From Rhodococcus sp. IEGM 1379 (GTDB lineage Bacteria; Actinomycetota; Actinomycetes; Mycobacteriales; Mycobacteriaceae): 42,117 bases of DNA. This document shows, one piece after another, positions 31,392 to 39,861 of the stretch (position 1 is the first letter of the stretch; every line of letters begins with the position of its first letter). The stretch spans positions 4,692 through 46,808 of the forward strand of contig NZ_JASHKR010000035.1 of the NCBI RefSeq assembly GCF_030056815.1, given 5' to 3'. Both the position numbers and the translations under genes were made by a program. The notes beneath the pieces were generated by a model that worked only from the letters and a program-made list of their open reading frames with translations, was not told the origin of the DNA and did no database searches.

Positions 31392-32581
31392 TCCGCTTCC
31401 TCGTCGTGATCGTGTTCATGTTCTGCACGCATCTCCGAAAGATGGCTGACCAGAGAGTCGATGGTGATGAGTCCGACGTATTCGCCGCGTAGGCCGGTGA
31501 CAACCGTGGATGCATTGCTCTCGGCAAGAAGGGCTTCGAGCGCGTCCTGCAAGGTCGACTGAATCGAGACGGCCTCGCCGAGTTCGTTGCCGACACCGCG
31601 CAGCGACGTCGCGTGAGCGAGGTGCATCGGCGACACCCAGCGGAGGGGACGGTCGCGCTGGTCGAGGACCAGGGCCCACTTCCATTTACGATCTGCGAGT
31701 TTACTTCTCAAACTTTCGACAGAGTCGGTCTCGCGTGCTGTGATGCACTGCTTGAGCTTGATCTGACGCACGCGAGTCAACGTCAACTGTTTGAGCGAAG
31801 CGTCGGCGCCGACAAAACCGGCCACCATGTCGTTGGCGGGGTTGGCGAGAATAGCCTCGGGAGTGTCGTATTGCATGATGCTGGATTGGTTGCCCAGCAC
31901 GGCAATCCGATCGCCGAGTTTGACGGCCTCGTTGAAATCGTGGGTGACAAACACGATGGTCTTCCCGAGTTCCGATTGCAGACGCATCAATTCGTCTTGT
32001 AGGAGTCCGCGCGTGATCGGATCCACGGCGCCGAAAGGTTCGTCCATCAACAGAACCGGGGGATCGGCGGCAAGTGCTCTCGCAACCCCGACGCGCTGCT
32101 GCTGACCGCCGGAAAGTTGTCGCGGGTAACGATCACGGTAGGTATCCGGATCAAGGCCGACCAGATCGAGCATTTCGTCGACACGCGCTGTGATTCGTTT
32201 CTTGTCCCAGCCGATGAGGCCGGGGACAGTGGCCACGTTCTTGGCGATCGTGAAGTGCGGAAACAGGCCGGCTTGCTGGATCGAGTAGCCGATACCGCGT
32301 CGTAGCTTGTCCGGGTCGATGGACAGTGCGTCTTTGCCGTCGATGGTGATTTTGCCGGACGTGGGCTCGATGAGGCGGTTGATCATGCGCATTGTTGTCG
32401 TCTTGCCGCAACCGGACGGTCCGACGAAGACGACGATTTCGCCCGCCGGAATCGTCAGAGAGACGTTGTCGACGGCGGCATCCTTCTGTCCCGGATAACG
32501 CTTGGTCACGGATTCCAGGACGATCTCAACGCCGGAAACCTTGTGAGCTGCGGAGATGGCGGACGGGATGGTTTCAGTCAT
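31388..32581 (-). CDS. opuCA: Osmoprotectant ABC transporter ATPase with CBS domains
   Basis: 397 residues, ATG at 32581 with GAGGGG upstream. Walker A GPSGCGKT (54-61), signature LSGGQQQRVG, Walker B VLLMDEPFGAVD, and the switch His in FVTHDFNEA. The C-terminal third holds a pair of CBS-type domains (ITARETDSVESL and VSIQSTLQDALEALL, with YVGLITIDSLVSHL). In OpuA/OpuC transporters these sense ionic strength or cyclic di-AMP and so gate uptake. The protein ends in an acidic, His-rich tail (EHEHDHDEEAE) that is unusual and could bind metal or take part in salt sensing. Confidence 0.94.
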   Translation of the reverse strand: MTETIPSAISAAHKVSGVEIVLESVTKRYPGQKDAAVDNVSLTIPAGEIVVFVGPSGCGKTTTMRMINRLIEPTSGKITIDGKDALSIDPDKLRRGIGYSIQQAGLFPHFTIAKNVATVPGLIGWDKKRITARVDEMLDLVGLDPDTYRDRYPRQLSGGQQQRVGVARALAADPPVLLMDEPFGAVDPITRGLLQDELMRLQSELGKTIVFVTHDFNEAVKLGDRIAVLGNQSSIMQYDTPEAILANPANDMVAGFVGADASLKQLTLTRVRQIKLKQCITARETDSVESLRSKLADRKWKWALVLDQRDRPLRWVSPMHLAHATSLRGVGNELGEAVSIQSTLQDALEALLAESNASTVVTGLRGEYVGLITIDSLVSHLSEMRAEHEHDHDEEAE

Positions 32582-33225
32582 GAAAGACCCCTCGAAGTAG
32601 TGAGACGACCGATGATGACGTAGATACCGTCGAGAATCAGGGCCAGAATGACGATGAGAACGGTGCCGGTCAGAGCCTGAGGTACCGCATTGGGGCTGCC
32701 GACGCGAGACAGTCCGGAGAAGATCAAGTTGCCTAGTCCGGGGCCTTTGGCGTACGCGGCGATAGCGAGGATGCCCATCAGCATCTGGGTACTGACGCGC
32801 ATTCCGGTCAGTATCGACGGCCAGGCTATGGGTAATTCGATACGACTCAGAACGCGGAGTCGGTTCATGCCGACGCCACGGGCTGCGTCCGTGATCGCCG
32901 GATTGACCGCGGCGAGTCCGATGATCGTATTTCTGATGATCGGAAGCAGCGCATAGAGAATCAACGCAGTGATGGTGGGCGGGACACCCAACCCGAGAAT
33001 CGGAATCAGAAGTCCGAGAAGAGCAAACGACGGAACGGTCAAAATCGTGCTGGCCAGTGCCGTCGCCAGTGACGAACCAACTGGACTGCGGTACACAAGA
33101 ATTCCGATGAGCACCGCAGCGATCGTTGCGATGATCACCGACTGGATAACGGCTGAAACGTGGAGATAGGAGTCGGTCAATAGCTGTTGTCGTCGTTCGA
33201 CGACAAAATCCCACAGTGCGCCCAT
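32578..33225 (-). CDS. opuCB: Osmoprotectant ABC transporter permease, first gene of operon
   Basis: 215 residues from the ATG at 33225, where GGAA is the only weak ribosome-binding site; the longer frame up to 33315 has no conserved sequence. Six membrane helices; the inner loop AITDAARGVGMNRLRVLSRI contacts the ATPase. Typical OpuCB/ProW-short length. The 256 bp up to the divergent MFS gene contain both promoters; I could not identify strong -35/-10 pairs or a clear operator there. Confidence 0.92.
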   Translation of the reverse strand: MGALWDFVVERRQQLLTDSYLHVSAVIQSVIIATIAAVLIGILVYRSPVGSSLATALASTILTVPSFALLGLLIPILGLGVPPTITALILYALLPIIRNTIIGLAAVNPAITDAARGVGMNRLRVLSRIELPIAWPSILTGMRVSTQMLMGILAIAAYAKGPGLGNLIFSGLSRVGSPNAVPQALTGTVLIVILALILDGIYVIIGRLTTSRGLS

Positions 33226-33481
33226 ATTTCCGAACCCACTTTCTTTCGGACATCTGCTCGCTCGAAGGCGTACCCCTCGCACACATCCGCTACACAAGCC
33301 GTGTTCGGAGCGCAAGGGGTTTCCGTCGACTTTCGTCCTAAAAACTCAGGACTGCAACTAATTCCGAAGGCAGCGTGTCGGATGTTGTTCTGGATGAGGG
33401 ATTTTCCCGGAGACTTTGCTGCGAATGTGCGGAAACGGGCATATGGTAAATCGACCAATTCGCCTGTTTTTGGAGTGTGAG

Positions 33482-35152
33482 ATGGACAAACCTACGAGTG
33501 GGCCCACGGCTGAACCGGAGAGCGCAGTACCCACGAACAAGTGGGCGGCGCTGATAGTTCTCGTCGGTGGACTGGCGATGATCGTCATCGACGGAACCAT
33601 CGTCGGAGTTGCACTACCCGTTTTGGTCGACGACCTGAACTTGAACTTCAACGACGCCCAGTGGATCAACAGTCTCTACTCGGTGATCTTTGCGGCGCTG
33701 CTGCTCACCTCGGGTCGCCTCGGTGATCGATTGGGCCGCCGACGCCTGTACATGGTGGGCATTGCCGTCTTCGTGATCGGCAGCCTCATGGCGTCGATGG
33801 CAGACAGTGCGACCACCCTGATCCTCGCTCGCGCTATCCAAGGCGTCGGTGGAGCCTGCGTTCTACCGGCCACGTTGTCCTCGATGAACTCCATCTTCCG
33901 GGGCAAGGACAGAGCTATGGCCTTCGGTGTGTGGGGCGCTGTCATCGCCGGCGTCGCGGCCATCGGTCCGCTGCTCGGCGGTTGGATTACCACCTACTTC
34001 ACCTGGCCGTGGATCTTTATCATCAACGTTCCGATCGGCATCGTCCTGCTGATCGCCGCCTATCTGGTTGTCCCGGAAACTCGCGCGGGAGTGATCGACC
34101 CCGGACTCGATATTCCGGGTCTTCTGTTGAGCGCCTTCGGTTTCGGAGCGGTGATTTTTGCGCTCATCGAAGGCGACAGTCTTGGTTGGTGGACGCAGAA
34201 AACAGATCTGAATGTTCTGGGGATTACCTGGTCGGCTGATGCGCCACTGCCCGCTGTTCCTACCATCGGTGCGATCGGGATCATGCTGCTGATCGGATTT
34301 GCATTCTGGGAGCGGCATCGCGGACGGATTCACCGCTCCGCAATCCTGGACATGAATCTGTTCTTCACGCCTACGTTCAGCTGGGGCAACGTGACCGCCA
34401 TGATGGTGGCGATCGCAGAGTTCGGGCTGCTGTTCGTGCTGCCCCTCTACCTCGTCAATGCATTGGGGCTCTCCACGATGGGCGCCGGATTCGTCCTCGC
34501 CGCTATGGCCGGCGGAGCATTCATATCCGGCTCTCTCGCACGGCATCTCACAGCACTGATCGGTGCCCCCGGGACAGTGATCCTTGGACTGCTCCTGGAA
34601 GTTGTCGGCGTCATCGTTGTTGCGGTATTCGTGAGTTCGACGGTGGCACCGTGGCTTTTGGCCCTGCTTTTGGTGATCTACGGAACCGGGCTCGGTCTGG
34701 CATCAGCTCAGCTCACCGGAACCACCCTGGCAGACATACCGCCCGAAGAGTCCGGCCAAGGTTCCGCAACGCAGAGTACGGTCCGTCAATTGGGTTCGGC
34801 AATCGGAAGTGCCCTCGTGGGCGCAGTATTGGCGTTCGGATTGTCGAGAAATATGCCGGGCACCCTTGAATCAGGCGGAGTGCCCGCGCCGGAGGCCAAC
34901 CAACTGTCCGACGCCACCCGCGAATCTGCCGGCAGCGCTATCGGTGTGCTGAGAGATCAAGGCGCACAAGGGAAATTGGGTGAAGCCGGTCCGGACGTAG
35001 TGCGCTTGCTGTCAGACGGATTTGCCGAGGCTACGCGCTACTCGCTTTACGTGTCAGCGGCGTTCCTGGTGCTAGGACTGATCGGCGCGCTCAGAGTAAA
35101 AGCAAGTGCGCAAAAAGTTGCTCGAGATAGAGAAACGGGAGGGTTCGATTAA
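33482..35152 (+). CDS. DHA2-family MFS drug efflux transporter (EmrB/QacA-type)
   Basis: 556 residues, ATG at 33482 with GGAG upstream; the longer frame to 33416 is not conserved in character. About 14 membrane helices. Motif A is GRLGDRLGRRR after helix 2; helix 1 carries the D in MIVIDGTIVGVALP typical of DHA2. A charged loop of about 60 residues near the C-terminus (LESGGVPAPEANQL and following) precedes the last helix. Proton-driven export of lipophilic or cationic drugs is the family role. It has no adjacent regulator of its own. Its stop codon lies in the loop of a terminator hairpin. Confidence 0.9.
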   Translation: MDKPTSGPTAEPESAVPTNKWAALIVLVGGLAMIVIDGTIVGVALPVLVDDLNLNFNDAQWINSLYSVIFAALLLTSGRLGDRLGRRRLYMVGIAVFVIGSLMASMADSATTLILARAIQGVGGACVLPATLSSMNSIFRGKDRAMAFGVWGAVIAGVAAIGPLLGGWITTYFTWPWIFIINVPIGIVLLIAAYLVVPETRAGVIDPGLDIPGLLLSAFGFGAVIFALIEGDSLGWWTQKTDLNVLGITWSADAPLPAVPTIGAIGIMLLIGFAFWERHRGRIHRSAILDMNLFFTPTFSWGNVTAMMVAIAEFGLLFVLPLYLVNALGLSTMGAGFVLAAMAGGAFISGSLARHLTALIGAPGTVILGLLLEVVGVIVVAVFVSSTVAPWLLALLLVIYGTGLGLASAQLTGTTLADIPPEESGQGSATQSTVRQLGSAIGSALVGAVLAFGLSRNMPGTLESGGVPAPEANQLSDATRESAGSAIGVLRDQGAQGKLGEAGPDVVRLLSDGFAEATRYSLYVSAAFLVLGLIGALRVKASAQKVARDRETGGFD

Positions 35153-35164
35153 CGAACCCTCCCG
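35136..35164. terminator. Bidirectional terminator between convergent genes
   Basis: CGGGAGGGTTCG (35136-35147) and its perfect complement (35153-35164) enclose a five-base loop that contains the TAA stop of the MFS gene. It ends 17 bp before the stop of the convergent nitroreductase gene, so it can serve both. Confidence 0.85.
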
Positions 35165-35181
35165 CAGTAATAACTGTGGAC

Positions 35182-35799
35182 TCAAGCCCAGCTGAGTGCG
35201 TCCTCGTTGGCCAAACGCGGCAGGCGATCGAACCACGGGTTCTCGCCGGGGTGGCCGATGTTCACGACGAGGCTGGTCTTGAAGCGGCCGTCGGCGAAGA
35301 ACTCTCCGTCGATGCCGGCAGCGTCGAAGCCGGCCATCGGGCCGGCAACCAGACCCTGGGCGCGGATAGCAAGAATCAGGTACCCGGCCTGGAGTGCAGC
35401 GTTGAACTGGCTGGTCGACGTACTTGCGGCTTCGTTCGACGCGAAGTGGTCCTTCATCTCAGGACGGATGGGGAACAGAACCGGGATGTGCTCGTAGAAC
35501 TTGGTGTCGACAGCCAGAACGGCGACGGCGGGAGCTGTCGCGGTCTTGGCCTTGTTTCCGTCGGACATGTGCTCGACGAGGCGAGCCTTGCCCTCTTCGG
35601 TGCGGACGAACAGAACGCGCAGCGGGTTGGTGTTGGCCGCAGTGGGTGCCCACTTCGCGAGCTCCCAGATGGCGGTGAGTTCAGCGTCGGTGACAGGCTC
35701 GTTGGAGAAGGTATTTGCGGTGCGGGCCTCGGTGAAGAGGAGTTCGCGACCTGCTGCGTCGAGTTGCTGCGAAGTGAAGGATGCTGCGTCGAGCGACAT
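35182..35799 (-). CDS. RutE/HadB-like nitroreductase (putative malonic semialdehyde reductase)
   Basis: 205 residues. FMN-dependent nitroreductase fold with WELAKWAPTAANTNPLRVLF near residues 45-65 and GPMAGFDAAGIDGEFF near 155-170, both typical of the RutE/YdfN group. RutE reduces malonic semialdehyde to 3-hydroxypropionate in the Rut pyrimidine pathway of E. coli, but no other rut gene is here. As a single gene divergent from an HxlR-type regulator, a role in reducing quinones, nitro compounds or reactive aldehydes is at least as likely. Start ATG at 35799 with GGAACGGA upstream. Confidence 0.87.
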   Translation of the reverse strand: MSLDAASFTSQQLDAAGRELLFTEARTANTFSNEPVTDAELTAIWELAKWAPTAANTNPLRVLFVRTEEGKARLVEHMSDGNKAKTATAPAVAVLAVDTKFYEHIPVLFPIRPEMKDHFASNEAASTSTSQFNAALQAGYLILAIRAQGLVAGPMAGFDAAGIDGEFFADGRFKTSLVVNIGHPGENPWFDRLPRLANEDALSWA

Positions 35800-35904
35800 A
35801 GTGGTGTCCGTTCCGTGGCGCCCTGCCGGTGAGTCCGGTAAAGCGAGTTGCTAGTAAAATCAAAGTGACTATGGACACGGTAGCACTGCCGTTAGGGTGG
35901 TGGC

Positions 35905-36261
35905 ATGGCGAGCAAGAATGAAACAGAGCACCCACCCCGCGCCTGCGACGGCGCGCTGGCCCGTGCGTTCGGGTTTCTCGGCAAACGCTGGAACGGCGTC
36001 ATTCTTGCTACTCTGCTCAACGGATCGGCTGGATTTGCCGAGCTCAAGCGCGCCGTCGGCGGAATCAGTGACTCGGTGCTCTCCGATCGACTTTCCGAAT
36101 TAGCCGGCGCCGGACTGGTGGTTCGCACTGTCGATGCAGGTCCGCCCGTCTCGGTGGAATACCAGCTCACCGCGTCAGGGCAGGCGTTGCTGCCGGCGCT
36201 GAACGAACTGACAACCTGGGCTGCCGAGAACCTGCCTGCGGCGGACTGCCCGGAGTCGTGA
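35905..36261 (+). CDS. HxlR-family transcriptional regulator
   Basis: 118 residues, the usual size. Winged helix-turn-helix: ARAFGFLGKRWNGVILATLL, FAELKRAVGGISDSVLSDRL and the wing VVRTVDAGPPVSVEYQLTASG. Cys14 (PRACDGALARA) is at the place where YodB/HypR-like members carry their redox-sensing cysteine, so oxidative, quinone or aldehyde sensing is possible. It is divergent from the nitroreductase gene with about 105 bp between, which includes TAGT ... ACTA half-sites near 35850-35872. Likely regulates itself and the reductase. Confidence 0.9.
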   Translation: MASKNETEHPPRACDGALARAFGFLGKRWNGVILATLLNGSAGFAELKRAVGGISDSVLSDRLSELAGAGLVVRTVDAGPPVSVEYQLTASGQALLPALNELTTWAAENLPAADCPES

Positions 36262-36343
36262 CTGCGCCCTCCGAAGTCGCAACGTAGTTGCAACCTGAGG
36301 GCTATTAGTGTCCTGGATCACATCAAGTTCGCGGTGATTCGCG

Positions 36344-36641
36344 GTGATTCGCGATCGAACAAGATGCGCGGTCCAGGGTCGCAACCGGTGGCGATTGTGG
36401 ACAAGGCTCCGCGGGGGGGGGTTGAGACCACAGCTCGCGGAGCCGTTCCTTCGCGGTCTACCCTCGTTGGCGATGTGCCTGACGGAGCCGCCGCGAGGCC
36501 TGGCAGATATCGCGTCGTTACTCCTGGCCGCGCCGTGGCTACTTCGATCGCCACGCGGTACCGAATGGGCACAGGGGCAGCCGCTGCCGGTTCCGTCGAC
36601 GGCGCTCTACTCCAAACACGACGGTGTGGTTCCCTGGCAGC
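36344..36641 (+). pseudogene. Remnant of an alpha/beta hydrolase gene
   Basis: A plus-strand frame ends with VPSTALYSKHDGVVPWQL, which closely resembles the catalytic-Asp region of actinobacterial lipase-like alpha/beta hydrolases (VPSTxIYSxxDGxVPW). The earlier part (ADIASLLLAAPWLLRSPRG) also fits, but no nucleophile, no start and no final His are present, and the frame runs into the antisense of the next gene. A run of nine G (36413-36421) is a likely frameshift site, and a 10-bp direct repeat, TTCGCGGTGA (36328-36347), lies at its left border. Best read as a truncated gene fragment. Confidence 0.55.
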
Positions 36642-37493
36642 TCAGCGGAGGAGGAACTCGGTCGTGACTCGCTCGAAGGCTTCCTTGGCTTCAACCATCA
36701 CCCAGTGACCACAATGGGGAAAGATGTGCAGCTCGGCGTTGGGGATGAGCCGCATCGGGATCATCGGCATATCCGGCGGGCACTGCCTGTCCTCGAGACC
36801 CCAGGTGAGCAGGGTCGGGCACTGCACCTTGTGCATCATCGACCAGTACGGCGGCACGTCCGACTTGGACATCATGTGCTGTTGCGCTGCAAATGCTTTG
36901 GAGCCGTACATCGCCGCCAGACTCTGGTGTGACGCCGGATCGTTCGCGGTTTCCCAGCGTTCCTCGATCCGTTCCTCGGTGATGACGCTCGGGTCGAACA
37001 CCATGCATTCGAGCCAGCGAACCAACCCTTCGCGGCTGGGGGCGTCGGCAAACTGCTGCAGTAGACGCGTTCCCTCACTCGGGTTCTGGCTGAAGATGTT
37101 GGGGCCCACTCCGCCGATGGTGACCAGTTTGCTTACCCGGTCTGGATGCCGCATGGCCACGTTGACCCCGACGACACCGCCCATCGAATTACCGATCATC
37201 GCCGCCGACTGAATGTCGAGTGCGTCCATGAAGCGGATAACTGCAGAGCTGGCAGTGACAACCGGGTGTCCGTCGACGGGATCGCTGACGCCGAAACCCG
37301 GGAACTCCACTATGTAGCAATGGAAGTGCTCGGCGAAGACCTCCAGGTTTCCGCGGTAATTTCGCCATCCGCTGACTCCGATGCCAGAGCCGTGCAGCAG
37401 GATCAGCGGTGGGCCGTCGCCGGCCTCGTGATAGCGCAACGTCCCCTTGTCTGTCGCTACTTCTCGCTTTGTTCCCTCGTAGCTCACGTCCAT
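36642..37493 (-). CDS. Alpha/beta hydrolase, meta-cleavage-product hydrolase type
   Basis: 283 residues. Complete catalytic triad: Ser103 in GNSMGG, Asp235 in WGLEDRQCP, His263 in HCGHW; oxyanion loop LLHGSGIGVSG near residue 35. Size and motifs match the C-C bond hydrolases (BphD, HsaD, MhpC-like) that cut the ring-fission products of aromatic or steroid meta-cleavage. No extradiol dioxygenase or other ring-cleavage gene is adjacent, so the substrate is open. The ATG has no ribosome-binding site, but TAGTAT lies six bases before it on the minus strand, consistent with a leaderless transcript. A TetR gene ends 45 bp upstream in the same direction. Confidence 0.88.
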   Translation of the reverse strand: MDVSYEGTKREVATDKGTLRYHEAGDGPPLILLHGSGIGVSGWRNYRGNLEVFAEHFHCYIVEFPGFGVSDPVDGHPVVTASSAVIRFMDALDIQSAAMIGNSMGGVVGVNVAMRHPDRVSKLVTIGGVGPNIFSQNPSEGTRLLQQFADAPSREGLVRWLECMVFDPSVITEERIEERWETANDPASHQSLAAMYGSKAFAAQQHMMSKSDVPPYWSMMHKVQCPTLLTWGLEDRQCPPDMPMIPMRLIPNAELHIFPHCGHWVMVEAKEAFERVTTEFLLR

Positions 37494-37538
37494 TCGGCAA
37501 TACTAGAACATGTTGCAGTTTTATGGGCGGATAGTGGC

Positions 37539-38198
37539 TTATCGCTTCCGTGCCTTCAGTAGTTGCTTGGCCTCGTGCAGTTCGTCGGATGACAAGGGCG
37601 GCAGGGGGAGTGGGTCGCGGTGTAGTCCCTCGGCGCGGAGTCCGTCGAGCATTACCGACATGTATCGACGCCACACCGTCGGATTAACGGGTTGGGCGAA
37701 CTCGGTGACGGCGCCGACCATGAAGATGAGGCCGAAGATGTCGGTGGGCACTGCGTCGGGGCGCAGCATTCCGGCGTCTTGTGCCCGCTTGAATATTTCT
37801 TCGATAGCCGGTTCGATAATGGATCGCTGGCCCGCGACCTGCTCGCACCCTTCGTCGGTTCCGTTGAGAACGTCTTTGAGTCCGCGGTTGACCGACATAC
37901 GGCCACAAGCAAATTCGGCAAAAGTGACCAGTGCGTCCCAGGGATCGGGATTGGCGAGAGAAGCTTCGGTAGCAGCAGCCATATCGGCAAAATTCTGCTG
38001 GAAGACGCCGTCGATCAACTCTTCCTTGTTGGAGAACCGTCGGTACACCGTTCCGACGCCGACACCCGCGCGGCGAGCGACGTCGTCCAGCGTGACGTCG
38101 ATTCCTTCTTCGGCGAACAACTCGCGTGCGGCATCGATGATCAACTGCCGATTGCGTGCGGCGTCGGCGCGAAGCGGGCGTTCCATTGCGGTGCTCAT
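37539..38198 (-). CDS. TetR-family regulator of divergent MFS exporter
   Basis: 219 residues from the ATG at 38198 (an ATG at 38183 is possible). Helix-turn-helix: VTLDDVARRAGVGVGTVYRRF, with RNRQLIIDAARELFAEEG before it. The C-terminal domain resembles the SbtR-type/TetR_C_33 class (YMSVMLDGLRAEG). It is divergent from a DHA2 exporter; two copies of GGAGA-5-TCTCC in the shared promoter region are the likely operators. A drug or metabolite that is also an exporter substrate is the probable inducer. Confidence 0.92.
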   Translation of the reverse strand: MSTAMERPLRADAARNRQLIIDAARELFAEEGIDVTLDDVARRAGVGVGTVYRRFSNKEELIDGVFQQNFADMAAATEASLANPDPWDALVTFAEFACGRMSVNRGLKDVLNGTDEGCEQVAGQRSIIEPAIEEIFKRAQDAGMLRPDAVPTDIFGLIFMVGAVTEFAQPVNPTVWRRYMSVMLDGLRAEGLHRDPLPLPPLSSDELHEAKQLLKARKR

Positions 38199-38221
38199 GG
38201 TGTCCAGTTTACTCGCCAAGT

Positions 38222-38277
38222 GGAGACAACATCTCCGTTTGGGTGTACCGTTTTTGCTAACCGGAGAAGCCATCTCC
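38222..38277. promoter_or_regulatory. Paired TetR operators in divergent promoter region
   Basis: Two inverted repeats with the same arms: GGAGA-CAACA-TCTCC at 38222-38236 and GGAGA-AGCCA-TCTCC at 38263-38277, each flanked by a further partly matching base. Their centres are 41 bp apart, close to four helical turns, so two dimers could bind the same face and interact. They lie between the TetR start (38198) and the MFS start (38299). Confidence 0.75.
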
Positions 38278-38298
38278 GCATAGGTTGGGCGAGGGAAC

Positions 38299-39798
38299 AT
38301 GTCAGACATTGCTGAGTGGACTGAAACCGAGCAGTCCCCGGCGCCTTCAGGGGACAACCACGCAAAACGGTGGCTGATTCTCGCGGTTCTGGGAATTGCG
38401 CAGCTCATGGTGGTCTTGGATGCCACCATCGTCAACATCGCGCTGCCGGCTGCGCAGCGCTCACTGGAGTTCGGTGATTCCGATCGCCAGTGGATCATCA
38501 CGGCCTACGCCTTGGCCTTCGGCAGCTTGCTGCTGCTCGGCGGTCGGCTGAGCGACCTGTTCGGTCGCAGGCGCACCTTCATCGTCGGCCTGATCGGCTT
38601 TGCGGTCACCTCCGCAATCGGTGGTGCCGCCGTCAACTTCGAGATGCTTGTCGCCGCGCGTGCGGGTCAAGGTGTCTTTGGTGCACTTCTTGCACCGGCT
38701 GCGCTGTCCTTGCTGACGGTGACCTTCACCGACCCGGCGGAACGCGCAAAGGCCTTCGGAATCTTCGGTGCCGTCGCCGGCGGCGGTGGCGCTGTCGGAC
38801 TGCTGCTCGGCGGTGCGCTCACCGAATGGGTCGACTGGCGCTGGTGCCTCTTCGTCAATCTCTTCTTCGCGGCAATCGCATTGGTCGGAGCCGTGATCCT
38901 GTTCGCGCCCCACGTCGCGACCAGTGACAGGCCGAAACTCGACATCCCCGGAACAATCCTGGTTGCGATCAGTCTCTTCAGCATCGTCTTCGGATTCTCC
39001 AAGGCAGAGTCCGACGGCTGGAGTTCGGGCTCCACCATCGCGTGGCTGAGTACGGGCGTCGTCTTCATGGCCGCATTCATTTACTGGCAGACCAAGTCCG
39101 ACCATCCGCTGCTCCCGCTGCGTGTGGTGGCCGACAGGATCCGCGCCGGCGCGTACCTGGCCATATTCCTTTCCGGCATAGGCATGTTCGCGGTCTTCCT
39201 GTTCCTGACCTACTACATGCAGCTGATCCTCGGCTACACGCCGATCGCAACCGGACTGGCCTTCATGCCGATGGTTGCGGGAATCGTCACCGCGGCAACA
39301 CTGTCGACGGCAGTGCTCCTGCCCAGATTCGGTCCGCGACTTCTTATCCCGAGCGGAATGGTGATCGCTGCAATCGGATTGACAATTCTGGCGCAGATTT
39401 CCGTCGACAGCACCTACGCCGTCCACATCATGCCCGGACTTATCGTGACGGGCCTCGGCATGGGCACCATCTTCGCGCCGTCGATGCAGGGCGCCACCTC
39501 GGGAGTTCGATACGAAGACGCCGGAGTTGCCTCGGCGACGGTCAATACGATGCAGCAGGTAGGCGGTTCCATCGGTACCGCACTGCTCAGCACTATCGCA
39601 GCGTCGGCGTCCACCAAGTACCTGGTTGGCCGTGAGATGAACCCGCTGACACAAGCGCAGGCGGCCGTCGAAAGTTACACGACGACGTTCTATTGGGCCG
39701 CAGCTATTTTCGTGGTCGGCGCAGTGTTGACCGGGCTGGTAATCCGCAGCGGTCTTCTTCCGTCGGCACCCGAGGGTGAATTGGTCCTCGCACACTGA
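38299..39798 (+). CDS. DHA2-family MFS efflux transporter under TetR control
   Basis: 499 residues, ATG preceded by GAGGGA. Fourteen predicted membrane helices; helix 1 MVVLDATIVNIALP (DHA2 motif D1), motif A GRLSDLFGRRR, and motif C-like AVAGGGGAVGLLLGG in helix 5, the antiporter motif. Export of drugs or toxic metabolites by proton antiport is the family function. It differs clearly from the other DHA2 protein at 33482, so these are not recent duplicates. A moderately strong hairpin follows its stop. Confidence 0.92.
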   Translation: MSDIAEWTETEQSPAPSGDNHAKRWLILAVLGIAQLMVVLDATIVNIALPAAQRSLEFGDSDRQWIITAYALAFGSLLLLGGRLSDLFGRRRTFIVGLIGFAVTSAIGGAAVNFEMLVAARAGQGVFGALLAPAALSLLTVTFTDPAERAKAFGIFGAVAGGGGAVGLLLGGALTEWVDWRWCLFVNLFFAAIALVGAVILFAPHVATSDRPKLDIPGTILVAISLFSIVFGFSKAESDGWSSGSTIAWLSTGVVFMAAFIYWQTKSDHPLLPLRVVADRIRAGAYLAIFLSGIGMFAVFLFLTYYMQLILGYTPIATGLAFMPMVAGIVTAATLSTAVLLPRFGPRLLIPSGMVIAAIGLTILAQISVDSTYAVHIMPGLIVTGLGMGTIFAPSMQGATSGVRYEDAGVASATVNTMQQVGGSIGTALLSTIAASASTKYLVGREMNPLTQAQAAVESYTTTFYWAAAIFVVGAVLTGLVIRSGLLPSAPEGELVLAH

Positions 39799-39808
39799 CG
39801 AACGTGCT

Positions 39809-39837
39809 GGGGTCACCTCCGTGTGCGGGGTGGCCCC
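39809..39837 (+). terminator. Hairpin after MFS gene
   Basis: GGGGTCACC (39809-39817) pairs with GGTGGCCCC (39829-39837) with one imperfect pair and an 11-base loop, about ten bases past the stop. Probable terminator; no T-run. Confidence 0.6.
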
Positions 39838-39861
39838 GGCAGGTGCGGGATACTTCTGGTC

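Noticed and set aside
35182-35799. Assigning the nitroreductase to a Rut pyrimidine-degradation operon.
   Set aside because: No rutA-D, F or G genes are present nearby, and the gene is a single unit with its own regulator.
38461-39816. A 451-codon minus-strand frame opposite the MFS gene.
   Set aside because: Strongly hydrophilic, Arg/Gln/Gly-rich composition without family motifs; it is antisense to a clear 14-helix transporter.
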